Shown: positions 26,346-36,054, numbered from the stretch's first letter. The stretch is 64,000 nucleotides of DNA from Lachnospira sp. (GCA_017621205.1 JAGATQ010000022.1:86274-150273), one strand, 5' to 3'. A program made the numbers and translations. The notes: generated by a model not told the origin, from the sequence alone.

Positions 26346-27371
26346 ATGGAAAAAAAGGATATTGATTGGTCAAATCTTGGATTTGGGTATATCAAAACCG
26401 ATAAAAGATTTGTTTCAAATTTTAAAGATGGTGCATGGGATGATGGCATAATGACCGAGGACGCTACTGTCAGCATCAGTGAGTGTGCAGGCGTATTGCA
26501 GTATGCACAAACCTGTTTCGAGGGATTAAAGGCATATACCACAAAGCAAGGTAAGATTGTCTGTTTCCGTCCTGACCTGAATGCACAACGTATGATAGAT
26601 ACCTGTAAGCGTCTGGAGATGCCGGTATTTCCTGAGGAAAGATTCGTGGAGGCTGTCGTAGAAACTGTGAAAGCCAATGCTGCTTATGTTCCTCCATACG
26701 GTTCCGGTGCGACATTATACATTCGTCCATATATGTTCGGAAGCAGTGCGGTAATTGGTGTAAGCCCGGCGGAAGAATATCAATTCCGTGTGTTTACAAC
26801 TCCGGTTGGACCGTACTTCAAGGGTGGTGCAAAGCCAATTACGATTCGTGTCAGTGATTTTGACCGTGCTGCCCCTCACGGAACCGGGCATATCAAAGCG
26901 GGACTAAATTATGCAATGAGCCTATATGCCATCGTGGATGCACATAATCAAGGCTTTGCTGAGAATATGTATCTGGATGCAGCTACCCATACCAAAGTTG
27001 AAGAAACTGGCGGTGCCAATTTTATATTTATAACAAAGGATGGCAAGCTGGTTACTCCAAAATCAAATAGCATTTTACCATCCATTACCCGTCGTTCTTT
27101 AATGCAGGTTGCCAAGGATTATCTTGGAATCGAGGTGGAAGAGCGTGAAGTGTTCTTTGACGAGGTAAAGGATTTTGCAGAGTGTGGCTTATGCGGTACT
27201 GCTGCTGTTATTTCTCCGGTTGGTAAGATTAATGACCATGGCAAAGAAATCTGCTTCCCAAGCGGCATGGATGAAATGGGACCAATTACGAAGAAGCTTT
27301 ATGATACCTTAACGGGTATCCAGATGGGACATATGGATGCTCCAGAAGGATGGATTAAGGAGATTATGTAA
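26346..27371 (+). CDS. ilvE: Branched-chain amino acid aminotransferase
   Basis: This 341-residue fold-type IV PLP enzyme interconverts leucine, isoleucine and valine with their 2-oxo acids, using glutamate/2-oxoglutarate. The PLP lysine lies in HIKAGLNYAMSLY. YAQTCFEGLKAY, LYIRPYMFGS and VEETGGANFIF are conserved regions of the longer, eukaryote-like BCAT subgroup, and the length fits that group. AGGAAG precedes the ATG. It has its own promoter and shares a terminator with the convergent MATE gene. Confidence 0.95.
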   Translation: MEKKDIDWSNLGFGYIKTDKRFVSNFKDGAWDDGIMTEDATVSISECAGVLQYAQTCFEGLKAYTTKQGKIVCFRPDLNAQRMIDTCKRLEMPVFPEERFVEAVVETVKANAAYVPPYGSGATLYIRPYMFGSSAVIGVSPAEEYQFRVFTTPVGPYFKGGAKPITIRVSDFDRAAPHGTGHIKAGLNYAMSLYAIVDAHNQGFAENMYLDAATHTKVEETGGANFIFITKDGKLVTPKSNSILPSITRRSLMQVAKDYLGIEVEEREVFFDEVKDFAECGLCGTAAVISPVGKINDHGKEICFPSGMDEMGPITKKLYDTLTGIQMGHMDAPEGWIKEIM

Positions 27372-27388
27372 TAATAAAAATACAAAGC

Positions 27389-27414
27389 AAAAGAAGTGCT
27401 ATGGCACTTCTTTT
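27389..27414. terminator. Bidirectional terminator shared by ilvE and the MATE gene
   Basis: AAAAGAAGTGC (27389-27399) and GCACTTCTTTT (27404-27414) form a perfect 11-base stem with a four-base loop. The ends supply T runs on both strands. The last codons of the MATE gene, including its stop at 27399-27401, lie inside the stem. Confidence 0.88.
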
Positions 27415-28736
27415 GTTATATTACAGACCCATTTATATTTTACATAATGCATATAAACCGCCGGAATTTTAACAAATTCATCAAGAGTGAGTATAAATGC
27501 CACTACCAAAACCGGTGCATGAAATACAAACGCCGCCAGCATTCCCATAGGGACAATTACAATCCACAATGTGATTAAATCACATATCATGCCAAATCTG
27601 GTATCTCCACCAGCCGGAAATATCCCGGAAATAATCGTAGAGTTCAATGAATTGCCAATAATGTAGTATGCAGCCATACAAAGCATAGCTTTAAGATAGT
27701 ACACCGCCTGATTTGACAAGGTTACCACATGCACTACCAAAGGAATCAGCATAAGAATTACAATTCCAGACCCGACACCAATAACAATAGAAAGTCTTAC
27801 ATATTTACTGCCAAGCCTCTTTGCCTCCTCTAACTGATTTCGTCCAAGCGTACCTCCGATAATTATGGATACACCCGCCGCAATTCCCCAGCAGAGACTC
27901 GCAATCATGCTCCTTACAATACTTGCAATGGAATTGGCTGCCGTTGCATCACTCCCCAAATGTCCCATAATTACAGAATACATGGTGATACCACCACCCC
28001 ACCCAAGCTGATTAACCAATAGAGGCACGGTGTATTTCCAATAGGCACTATGCAATATTTTTTCATTGGTTAAAAATAAATATTTCAGCCTTGTCCGCGG
28101 GCATTTGTATTTTTGAAGTACAAGTATTACAAATACTGTTTCAAATATTCTTGCCAAAACGGTAGCCAAAGCTGCACCGACAATCCCAAGCTTGGGCATT
28201 CCTAATAATCCGAATATCAAAATAGCATTCAGTCCAATATTGACAACCACTGATAAAGAACCTATCAAAGAGCTTAACCCCGCATGGTTACAAACCTTTA
28301 ATACACCAAAATAAATCTGCGCAAACCCTGTTAACACATACGACAAAGAAACAGCCCTAAGATACAAAGCCCCCTGAACAATGATTGCCTTATCTGTTGT
28401 AAACAAATGCATTACCTGCTCTGGGAAAAGCAGCGTAATCAACGAAAATACAATTCCTACAAGCAGCGTATACCTCATACTAATTGTAATTACCTTTTCC
28501 ACGGTAATGCGATCACCCTTGCCCCAGTACTGTGCTGCCATCACATTAAACCCCATTACAAAAGCAGTAAAGAATAAACTATATATAAATGCTATCTGTG
28601 TTGCAAGAGATGCTGCTGCTAAGGAGTTCTGATCCAAAAAACCAAGCATAAATGCATCGGAAGCACTAACTAATGATGTCATTAAATATTGGAAGGTTAT
28701 TGGGGCTACAATTTTTATAAATTCTTTGTTATTCAT
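27399..28736 (-). CDS. MATE-family multidrug/Na+ efflux protein
   Basis: This 445-residue membrane protein has about 12 hydrophobic helices in two similar halves. Family features include SASDAFMLGFLDQNSLAAAS near the N-terminus, FVMGFNVMAAQYWGKGD, and WGIAAGVSIIIGGTLGRN in the second half. MATE carriers export cationic compounds in exchange for Na+ or H+. The ATG has only a distant AAGGAT, so translation initiation may be weak. It is convergent with ilvE. Confidence 0.92.
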   Translation of the reverse strand: MNNKEFIKIVAPITFQYLMTSLVSASDAFMLGFLDQNSLAAASLATQIAFIYSLFFTAFVMGFNVMAAQYWGKGDRITVEKVITISMRYTLLVGIVFSLITLLFPEQVMHLFTTDKAIIVQGALYLRAVSLSYVLTGFAQIYFGVLKVCNHAGLSSLIGSLSVVVNIGLNAILIFGLLGMPKLGIVGAALATVLARIFETVFVILVLQKYKCPRTRLKYLFLTNEKILHSAYWKYTVPLLVNQLGWGGGITMYSVIMGHLGSDATAANSIASIVRSMIASLCWGIAAGVSIIIGGTLGRNQLEEAKRLGSKYVRLSIVIGVGSGIVILMLIPLVVHVVTLSNQAVYYLKAMLCMAAYYIIGNSLNSTIISGIFPAGGDTRFGMICDLITLWIVIVPMGMLAAFVFHAPVLVVAFILTLDEFVKIPAVYMHYVKYKWVCNITKEVP

Positions 28737-28827
28737 ATCTGTATGTTACAATCCTTATAATCTTTTTCTTTCACTATTTTGCTGTATGCATTTTCTCATA
28801 ATATATGTAATAAATCAATCCCATAAC

Positions 28828-28852
28828 GAAAAACAGGCTCAAAAAGAGCCTG
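28828..28852 (-). terminator. Terminator after the SpoIIQ-like gene
   Basis: CAGGCTC and GAGCCTG (28834-28852) pair around five bases. On the minus strand the stem is followed by TTTTTCG. It ends the pfkA/SpoIIQ-like transcript. Confidence 0.8.
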
Positions 28853-28888
28853 CCCTTCATGCTATGATTACATTGTAATGCACACATT

Positions 28889-29779
28889 CTACTGTAAAAA
28901 TGCCTCTGGATTCACTGGCATGTCATCCTTGGTCATCGCAAAATACAGATGATTTCCCTCTAAGGAATACATGCTGCTTGCTTTCGCAACCGTTCCTATT
29001 GCTGCTCCTGCCTCAACTGACTGACCTGCAGAAACAGAAATGTCAGCAAGCTGTCCATAGATGGCATGATAACCATTGCCCAAATCCATCGTTACCGTAT
29101 TGCCATGCTCGCTCGTCTTATCAACCGAAAGCACCGTTCCTGCATAAGAAGAATAAACTGCAGTTCCCTTCTTAGCAGAAATAAGCATCCCCGGATTACA
29201 CTTGTAGGTATCTAATGTCTTGTAGTATACGGTAGTGTCCATACTGTAAGGAAGAATCACATTACCCTGCACCGGCCAGCTCATCGTTGATTTCTTGGTA
29301 AAGCCACCTGTAGCAGCAGAGGTTTCCTCAGTATCCTGACTGGTCTTCTTCTCAGTATCGTTCTTTGCATCCGCATCACCGGAAGCGTTAGCAGCACTAT
29401 CCTGGCTAACATCCTCTTCTGTCGTTGACATTCCGGCAGTAGTAGCATCCGCTTTTACCAGGTCCGCCTTACCAATGTCATCCGTATTGCTGCTGTCAGC
29501 ATTTGCCATCTGTTGATTATCGGAACCGTTGCTGGCAACGCTGTTATCTGACTTCTCACCAGAAGCATCTGCTACCTTTGCACCGACCTGAGCAGTATCA
29601 TCCTCCAAGGATTCCTTGGCAAGACCGTCCTTGTCGCCATTCAAGTCTACAAATTGCTCATCCTTAGACAGATTTTGTGTCGTTGTATATACACCCACCA
29701 AAACCAAAAGTGCCATAATTCCCACAACTAATGCGGCATAATATCCATAATTGATTTTTTTATGGTTTTTATGATTCAT
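28889..29779 (-). CDS. SpoIIQ-like membrane protein with degenerate LytM (M23) domain
   Basis: This 296-residue protein has a short basic N-terminus, one membrane helix (about 14-37), a low-complexity Asp/Ser/Ala/Thr-rich linker (about 45-160) and a C-terminal LytM-fold domain (about 165-295: SWPVQGNVILPYS, AVYSSYAGTVLSV). The metal site is not conserved: the usual H-x3-D region reads GMLISA and the usual H-x-H reads HLYF. It should therefore be a structural protein, as Bacillus SpoIIQ is in the SpoIIQ-SpoIIIAH channel. I start at 29779, where AAGGGG sits eight bases upstream. An ordinary envelope M23-like protein remains possible. Confidence 0.7.
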   Translation of the reverse strand: MNHKNHKKINYGYYAALVVGIMALLVLVGVYTTTQNLSKDEQFVDLNGDKDGLAKESLEDDTAQVGAKVADASGEKSDNSVASNGSDNQQMANADSSNTDDIGKADLVKADATTAGMSTTEEDVSQDSAANASGDADAKNDTEKKTSQDTEETSAATGGFTKKSTMSWPVQGNVILPYSMDTTVYYKTLDTYKCNPGMLISAKKGTAVYSSYAGTVLSVDKTSEHGNTVTMDLGNGYHAIYGQLADISVSAGQSVEAGAAIGTVAKASSMYSLEGNHLYFAMTKDDMPVNPEAFLQ

Positions 29780-29828
29780 CTTCATCACCCCTTTGTAATA
29801 GGGTTGCCGCATTTGAAGAAATTATACA

Positions 29829-30905
29829 TTAATCACCAAAGGAAATACCCAATGCTCTTGCATCCTTAACAATACTATCCTCAGGAGAAACGTATTTTAA
29901 TTTACCTGCACTCTCACTTAATGGAATCGCCGTTACCTCGTTATTTTTTAATACAACAAGCTTACCATACTGTTCTTTTTTAATGAGCTCCGCCGCCATC
30001 GCACCAAACCGGCTGGAAAGTACTCTGTCATAAGGCACCGGGCTTCCTCCACGCTGTGTATGTCCCGGAACTGTTACACGCACCTCCTGCCCGCTATAAT
30101 CCCGAATCTGGTCTGCAATATCATAAGCAACAGAGGGGTATGGACGGTTGGCAATTTTTTCTTTTCTCTTCTTTTTCGGAAGTGCAGCATCCTCCTTAGA
30201 AATTGCTCCCTCGGCTACTGCTAAAATAGAAAAGCCTTTCCCTTTCGCCGTTCGCTTATCCAAAGCTTCACATACCTTTTTAATATCATAAGGTATCTCT
30301 GGGAGAAGAATAATATCTGCCCCACCAGCAATTCCTGCATGCAGGGTAATCCATCCTACCTTATGTCCCATAACCTCAACAATGAATACACGGTTGTGGG
30401 AAGCTGCGGTTGTGTGGATACAATCAATACAATCGGTAGCAATATCTACCGCACTCTGGAAACCAAAGGTCATGTCAGTTCCCCATAAATCGTTGTCGAT
30501 CGTTTTGGGAAGCCCAATGACGTTTAAGCCCTCCTCGCTTAAAAGGTTGGCCGTTTTTTGGGAACCATTGCCACCTAAGACAACGAGGCAATCAAGCTTA
30601 AGCTTCTTGTAAGTGTCCTTCATTGCTTTCACCTTATCAAGCCCATCCTCCGCAGGAACATTCATCAGTTTAAACGGCTGTCTGGAGCTTCCAAGAATCG
30701 TCCCGCCCTTCGTCAGGATGCCAGAAAAATCCTCCGGCTTAAGAAGCTTATACTGTTCTCTCATCAAGCCCTTATATCCATTAAGGAAGCCATATATCTC
30801 TACTTCCTTTTTGTAAAGGTTGGTTAATCCCTTTACTACGCCACGCATCGTCGCATTTAATGCCTGACAGTCACCACCGCTTGTCAACATACCAATTCTT
30901 TTCAT
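29829..30905 (-). CDS. pfkA: 6-phosphofructokinase
   Basis: This 358-residue enzyme phosphorylates fructose 6-phosphate to the 1,6-bisphosphate. Motifs: MLTSGGDCQALNATMRG, LGGNGSQKTA, PKTIDND, FIVEVMGHKVGW and TVPGHTQRGGSP. The phosphodonor positions are mixed: Gly in GGNGS is ATP-type, while Lys in PKTIDND is usual in PPi-dependent enzymes. That Gly/Lys pair is known from a PFK subgroup generally reported as ATP-using. The start at 30905 has GGAGG upstream; a start five codons earlier would include that site in the coding region. recR lies 73 bases upstream. Confidence 0.93.
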   Translation of the reverse strand: MKRIGMLTSGGDCQALNATMRGVVKGLTNLYKKEVEIYGFLNGYKGLMREQYKLLKPEDFSGILTKGGTILGSSRQPFKLMNVPAEDGLDKVKAMKDTYKKLKLDCLVVLGGNGSQKTANLLSEEGLNVIGLPKTIDNDLWGTDMTFGFQSAVDIATDCIDCIHTTAASHNRVFIVEVMGHKVGWITLHAGIAGGADIILLPEIPYDIKKVCEALDKRTAKGKGFSILAVAEGAISKEDAALPKKKRKEKIANRPYPSVAYDIADQIRDYSGQEVRVTVPGHTQRGGSPVPYDRVLSSRFGAMAAELIKKEQYGKLVVLKNNEVTAIPLSESAGKLKYVSPEDSIVKDARALGISFGD

Positions 30906-30977
30906 AAGCCTTACCTCCATTGTATTATGTAATTAGTTTAAGATGTCGGGATCAGAAATACATGACCCTGGTATCAT

Positions 30978-31574
30978 TTACTGTTCTATTCTTCCATCCA
31001 ATGCCCTGAGCAATGTGACTTCATCAATACATTCCAAATCACCGCCCACCGGGACACCACTCGCTATTCTTGTAACCTTAATACCTGTCGGTTTAATTAA
31101 ATTGCGAAGATACAGTGCGGTAGCATCTCCCTCCACCCCTAGGTTCGTCGCAATAATAACCTCCTTAATATCTCCTTTTAAGCGTTCCACCAGCTCCCGA
31201 AGCCGTATATCGTTGACACCAATTCCACGCATCGGGTCAATAGCACCCTGAAGCACATGATAAACACCCTCGTACTGACCTGTCTTTTCATAAGCTGCCA
31301 TATCCTTGGTTGTCTCCACTACCATGATGGTAGAAGCATCCCGCTTGGGACTAGCACAAATAGGGCAAATCTCTTTGTCCGTTAACGTACAGCAACATTT
31401 ACAATACTGTACATTGGCCTTGGCTTCCAATATCGTATCTGTAAAATGCTTTACCTGTTCATCAGACTGGTTCATAACATGAAAAGCAAGCCGCTGTGCA
31501 GATTTATTACCGATACCCGGCAGTCTCGCAAACTCCTCAATCAGCTTTGTTATATAGCTGCTATAATAATCCAT
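30978..31574 (-). CDS. recR: Recombination mediator RecR
   Basis: This 198-residue protein has the full RecR plan: helix-hairpin-helix (LPGIGNKSAQRLAFH), a four-cysteine zinc finger (CKCC and CPIC), a Toprim domain (TIMVVETTKDM to IIATNLGVEGD) and a C-terminal Walker-B-like region. It works with RecF/RecO to load RecA on gaps. It follows ybaB by 26 bases in the usual dnaX-ybaB-recR order. Confidence 0.97.
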   Translation of the reverse strand: MDYYSSYITKLIEEFARLPGIGNKSAQRLAFHVMNQSDEQVKHFTDTILEAKANVQYCKCCCTLTDKEICPICASPKRDASTIMVVETTKDMAAYEKTGQYEGVYHVLQGAIDPMRGIGVNDIRLRELVERLKGDIKEVIIATNLGVEGDATALYLRNLIKPTGIKVTRIASGVPVGGDLECIDEVTLLRALDGRIEQ

Positions 31575-31600
31575 CTTCTCTACCTGCTTATCTTAAATTC

Positions 31601-31945
31601 TTAAAACGGCAGTCCGCCTAAACCACCTGTAATCCCGGACATGGCAGATGCAGATGCCTCATCCACCTTGCGCAGTGCCTCGTTTGTAGCAGAAATCAAT
31701 AAATCCTCGAGCATCTCAATGTCATCCGGGTCTACGACTTCTTTGTCCATCTTAATGGATAAAATCTCCCTTTTCCCGGAAACGGTTACTGTCACAACAC
31801 CACCTCCGGCAGTTGCTTCATACGACTGGCTCTCAAGCTCTGCTGTCTTCTCCTCCATCTGACGCTGCATTCTCTGTGCCTGCTTCATCAGATTATTCAT
31901 ATTACCCGGCATTCCACCCGGAAAACCACCTCTGCCTTTACCCAT
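31601..31945 (-). CDS. ybaB: YbaB/EbfC nucleoid-associated protein
   Basis: This 114-residue protein has a Gly/Met-rich N-terminus (GGFPGGMPGNMNNLMKQAQR) followed by the YbaB core (YEATAGGGVVTVTVSGKRE). The dimer binds DNA with little sequence preference. It sits between dnaX and recR. AGGAGG precedes the ATG. Confidence 0.95.
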   Translation of the reverse strand: MGKGRGGFPGGMPGNMNNLMKQAQRMQRQMEEKTAELESQSYEATAGGGVVTVTVSGKREILSIKMDKEVVDPDDIEMLEDLLISATNEALRKVDEASASAMSGITGGLGGLPF

Positions 31946-32083
31946 AAATCAAAAACCTCCTAAAATTTAACTATTCCTTATTATACCTCTTTTGCCATCT
32001 AATTTCCACTGAAAATATACAGGAATCATTCCAAAGCATACATCATGCAGCCATAGAATTCACAAACAAAGATGTCCAAACGA

Positions 32084-33694
32084 TTATTTTTCTTCTACAG
32101 GAATAGTAATCAGATTCATATCCTGATGAATACTGTCATGCTCCTGTCCCTTAGGAATCTGGTAAACCCGAAAGGATACCTCCTTACCGCAAACCTCTGC
32201 AAATATCTGCTTTAGCTTAACGACAGCCTCCTCGCTGTTAAGCCGGGACATCATGCTTTTATTATCCTCCAAAAATCCAATATTGAAGAAATTATCTCCA
32301 TTGCCAATCGTGGTTCGTGCAACACCGTATGCCCGTGCTGCCAGACTGCCTATTTGCTGCTTAATGGCTTCAATAATCTGCTGCCTGCTTCTCTTAATTA
32401 ATTCCAAATCTTTCCGTTCAGCCTGGGAGTAATGCTCTTTTATATTCTGTATCAGATTACTTTCGTCAGTTTTTTTTTCTGTGACAGATGGCACCGGAGC
32501 CGTCTCTGTCTCGTTTACCACCTTGACTCCACTTTCCTTTAGCTGAGCAAGCTCTTCCTCCATCTCCTCTATCCGTTGTTTTAAACTTGTGATATCTGAC
32601 TCCATCTGCGGTTTACACAATTTGACAAAGGACACCTCCACATCAATACGCTTCTGTGAAGAATACCGCAGCTGGTTGGCAAGCTCTGAACAAATTCTGA
32701 TATATCGCATCAGGGTATCTACATCCACTTTGTCGGCATCCGCTTGTAAAATAGGCTTTTGTTCCTCGGACACCTCAATAACCTCTGTCATATCCGATGC
32801 CTCCTTTAGAAGAAGCAGGTTTCTAAGATACCACACAAAATCATTGACAAGCTTTATCATCTCTCTGCCATCCATCACCAGCTTTTCGATATGGTGAAGC
32901 ATGGCAGACACATCCCTATTAATAATGCTTTGAAACAATACGGATAACACATCCGTATCCACTGCTCCAAGCACCGTCAGCACATTTTCATAGGTCAGAG
33001 CTTCCCCTAAATGAAAGGCAATACACTGATCTAACAACGATAATGCATCCCGCATAGAACCATCCGCAGCCTTCGCAACATAGCGGAGTGCTTTTTCCTC
33101 CACCTCAATTTCTTCCCTTATCATTAATTCCCCTAACCGCTCAGCAATCGTGTCAATAGAAATACGCTTAAAATCATATCTCTGACACCTCGAAAGAATC
33201 GTCGCTGGAATTTTATGGGACTCTGTCGTTGCCAAAACAAATATAACATAAGATGGCGGCTCCTCCAATGTCTTTAACAGGGCATTAAATGCACCGGGAG
33301 ACAGCATATGAACCTCATCAATAATATATACCTTATATCTTCCTTCCGTGGGCGGATACTGTACATTTTCCCGAATCTCCCTGATACTATCTACACCATT
33401 ATTAGAAGCAGCATCTATCTCAATCACATTCATGGAAGCCTGGGCCTTAATTGCCTTGCAGGAGGCACACGCATTACACGGACTTCCATTCACAGGATGC
33501 TCGCAATTCACCGTTTTAGCAAACAGCTTGGCAATGGTCGTCTTACCGGTTCCTCTTGTTCCACAAAAAAGATAGGCATGCCCAATCCGGTCTGCTGCAA
33601 TCTGGTTGCTTAATGTCTTAACAATATGCTCCTGCCCCTTTACCTCCTCAAATTCGTCCGGTCTCCATTTGCGGTATAATGCCTGATATGCCAT
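32084..33694 (-). CDS. dnaX: DNA polymerase III subunit gamma/tau
   Basis: This 536-residue clamp-loader ATPase shows the AAA+ features GTRGTGKTTIAKLFA (Walker A, about 46-60), a four-Cys zinc module (CEHP through CASC), IIDEVHMLS (Walker B) and ILSRCQRYDF (sensor/SRC motif). A C-terminal part (about 370-536) would be the tau region binding polymerase or helicase. AAAGGAGG precedes the ATG. No slippery frameshift run was identified, so only one product is predicted here. Confidence 0.96.
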   Translation of the reverse strand: MAYQALYRKWRPDEFEEVKGQEHIVKTLSNQIAADRIGHAYLFCGTRGTGKTTIAKLFAKTVNCEHPVNGSPCNACASCKAIKAQASMNVIEIDAASNNGVDSIREIRENVQYPPTEGRYKVYIIDEVHMLSPGAFNALLKTLEEPPSYVIFVLATTESHKIPATILSRCQRYDFKRISIDTIAERLGELMIREEIEVEEKALRYVAKAADGSMRDALSLLDQCIAFHLGEALTYENVLTVLGAVDTDVLSVLFQSIINRDVSAMLHHIEKLVMDGREMIKLVNDFVWYLRNLLLLKEASDMTEVIEVSEEQKPILQADADKVDVDTLMRYIRICSELANQLRYSSQKRIDVEVSFVKLCKPQMESDITSLKQRIEEMEEELAQLKESGVKVVNETETAPVPSVTEKKTDESNLIQNIKEHYSQAERKDLELIKRSRQQIIEAIKQQIGSLAARAYGVARTTIGNGDNFFNIGFLEDNKSMMSRLNSEEAVVKLKQIFAEVCGKEVSFRVYQIPKGQEHDSIHQDMNLITIPVEEK

Positions 33695-33706
33695 GCTATT
33701 CCTCCT

Positions 33707-34924
33707 TTACGAAAAACGGAAAATCTGGTCTAAGGTTCGCAGGGTTATAAAATCTCCCTTCACTTTCATTTCACCACTCATAAAGGCTCTTTGAAATGTA
33801 ATCTCTCCCATGGTAATCCGGTTTAATACGTTACTGGCAACCCGCAAAATAACATCCCCGGTCTCCTCTGCTGCATCATTTATGGTAAGCCTGTCCTCTT
33901 CTACCTCAATAGAAAGCATCTCTTCCTTGTCAGTAATAGAAACCAGATAACTAGCACTAAATTCCTTCTTGGGATAAAAATTCTGTTCAAAGCGTGACTT
34001 GAAGTCCTTTGGAATTGTTTGTACCTTTATCTGTTCTTCCTCCTCCTGTGAGGCATTCGTACTCTTTGAGTACTCCACACGTTCAAATAACGGTTTCGAA
34101 AGCCCCTTTGCCGATACCATAGGATTCGGAATCACAGTCTGCTGTTCCGTTTTTTTCTCCTCTATGGCTTCATCTGTATTGGCATTGGCATCTGCATTGT
34201 CATTATGATTGCTATCTTCCTCAGGAGTCTCCTTAACGGCATTCTCCCCTTCATCGCCCAGCATCCCCTTAAATAAAACTGCCAGTTCTTCTATATCTTC
34301 CTTCTGCTGTTTTACATAAACATCATCAGAAACAAACTTAGAAAGCTGCTCACTTTCCTGCGGTGTCAAATCGATTGTTTTCGGTTTCAACACTTTATTG
34401 CGGATAACCGTACTTGATGATGGCATTACTGCCTGCTTTTGATTAATTGTCCGATAGAGCTGTTCCGTCTTCTTCTCTATAATCCTGCCATACTCCTTAT
34501 TCAGTTCAAAATCAACAGGATTCTCCACATAGGCACAGATTCCATCTGCCGGAAGCCCCCCCAATACCTCCCATGCTTTCATGAGAGAAAGCAGTGCATC
34601 CTTTTCTCCACTGGTGGTTGCCAAAACTACCGGCATCATATAAAGGCTGGCAATTTTATCCTTGTCACCATAAAGCCAACAAGCATCTAAAAATTCCTGC
34701 ATATATCCACCAATTCCAAACCACTCTAAAGAAACACCAAGAACGACACCATCGGTTTCCTTTAGCATCGCCGGCAAGGTAGTAATCTGATTTCTATCTT
34801 CATAAAGATTGATGCGATGTACATCCACCCGCAGTTCGTCAAGCACCACCTGCATTTTTTCGAGTACATAAAGAGTTGGGTCCTCAATTAGTCCCCTTCC
34901 ACCATAAACCACTGTAATTTTCAT
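33707..34924 (-). CDS. Flavodoxin-like domain fused to SCP2 sterol-carrier-type domain
   Basis: This is a 405-residue cytoplasmic protein. Residues 1-170 look like a flavodoxin/NADPH-dependent FMN reductase fold (MKITVVYGGRGL; the GVVLGVSLEWFGIGGYMQEF segment lines the flavin site in relatives). A charged linker (about 215-300) is followed by a C-terminal SCP2-like lipid-binding domain (about 320-405: VILRVASNVLNRITMGEITF, AFMSGEMKVKGD). It lies 13 bases upstream of dnaX and may be co-transcribed. The fusion suggests redox chemistry on a hydrophobic ligand, but no substrate can be named. Confidence 0.7.
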   Translation of the reverse strand: MKITVVYGGRGLIEDPTLYVLEKMQVVLDELRVDVHRINLYEDRNQITTLPAMLKETDGVVLGVSLEWFGIGGYMQEFLDACWLYGDKDKIASLYMMPVVLATTSGEKDALLSLMKAWEVLGGLPADGICAYVENPVDFELNKEYGRIIEKKTEQLYRTINQKQAVMPSSSTVIRNKVLKPKTIDLTPQESEQLSKFVSDDVYVKQQKEDIEELAVLFKGMLGDEGENAVKETPEEDSNHNDNADANANTDEAIEEKKTEQQTVIPNPMVSAKGLSKPLFERVEYSKSTNASQEEEEQIKVQTIPKDFKSRFEQNFYPKKEFSASYLVSITDKEEMLSIEVEEDRLTINDAAEETGDVILRVASNVLNRITMGEITFQRAFMSGEMKVKGDFITLRTLDQIFRFS

Positions 34925-34977
34925 AATTCAAACACCTTTCTTTTGTCACATTACGCCTATGTCTTAGTTTAATATAA

Positions 34978-36054
34978 TTACCGTTTGCATGCAAGTAAAA
35001 AGGATAGAAGAAATCCAAAAATCATGCCACCAACATGGGCAGCATTATCCACTCCCATGGTAGTAAACCCTTGATACAAGGAAACAAACGCCATAAAAAG
35101 AAGACTTCTCATGGAAATCTCGGGCTCATATTGTCCCCGCCTGCTCTGCCACTTCTGTTTCAAAACAACGGCAATCAAACCACCTATCACACCAAATATA
35201 GCACCGGATGCACCCGCTGCAACACTGTAGCTTGAATGTCCCATAGCCATTACCTGATAATACTCTACCGACACTGACACGAGTCCTGCCAATAAACCAG
35301 AGCTAAGATATAGTATTCCATATCGCAGCGAACCCATGCGTCTTTCAAGCATTGTTCCGAGACAAATTAATGAAATCATATTGTTAGCAAGATGTGCTAA
35401 TCCAAAGTGCAAGAACATAGAAGAAAAGAGCCGATAGTATTCTCCCTTTAAAAAAATAGAATCAAAAGTGACCGCTCCAATCGAATACATATAACCAGCA
35501 TCATAAACATCACCATTCAAAGTGGCAAGACAATACACCAGAATATTCAGTATAACCATCGTCAGCGTCACAGGTCCCACCAGCGCAAGCATCTGACGAA
35601 ATCCTCCAGCAGAAGTATGAGTATAAAATATCTGACTGATGTAGGTTTGCAATTCCTCATAAATTCCAAAATATTTCGTGCTTTGCCTTTCAAATACATA
35701 AATCTGCCTGTTCTGCTCTGATACAAACCAGATTCCCTCTACCATATCCGCCAGATTCCGCAAATATTCCGATACTTCATCCTGCACCATTACCAGGTCA
35801 AGAAACCGAATCGGAACAGAATCCGCAATACCGGCACCCGGCTGGCTTTCCTGAAGCCATGCCACCAGTTCTGCTGCTGCACTTTGCCTCTCCTCGTTAA
35901 TATGCTGCCAGTTTTTTAACGCTAATTCATTAGCACGGAAAATATGAATTACAGCTAATTCCTCTTCCATTAATTTCACATAATAATCACCCTGCTCCAA
36001 AGTAACAACATGAAATTGTTTCTCTTTTAAAAAGAGCTGTATTGCTTTTTGCAT
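34978..36054 (-). CDS. Rhomboid-family intramembrane serine protease
   Basis: This is a 358-residue protein. The N-terminal 165 residues are a soluble cytoplasmic domain, then about six or seven membrane helices form the rhomboid core. The catalytic Ser is in GASGAIFGVIGG and the catalytic His in AAHVGGMIFGF; HFGLAHLANN supplies the oxyanion-side His/Asn. Rhomboids cut single-pass membrane proteins within the bilayer. The large N-terminal domain resembles YqgP/GluP-type Firmicutes rhomboids in layout. The substrate is unknown. Confidence 0.9.
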   Translation of the reverse strand: MQKAIQLFLKEKQFHVVTLEQGDYYVKLMEEELAVIHIFRANELALKNWQHINEERQSAAAELVAWLQESQPGAGIADSVPIRFLDLVMVQDEVSEYLRNLADMVEGIWFVSEQNRQIYVFERQSTKYFGIYEELQTYISQIFYTHTSAGGFRQMLALVGPVTLTMVILNILVYCLATLNGDVYDAGYMYSIGAVTFDSIFLKGEYYRLFSSMFLHFGLAHLANNMISLICLGTMLERRMGSLRYGILYLSSGLLAGLVSVSVEYYQVMAMGHSSYSVAAGASGAIFGVIGGLIAVVLKQKWQSRRGQYEPEISMRSLLFMAFVSLYQGFTTMGVDNAAHVGGMIFGFLLSFLLACKR

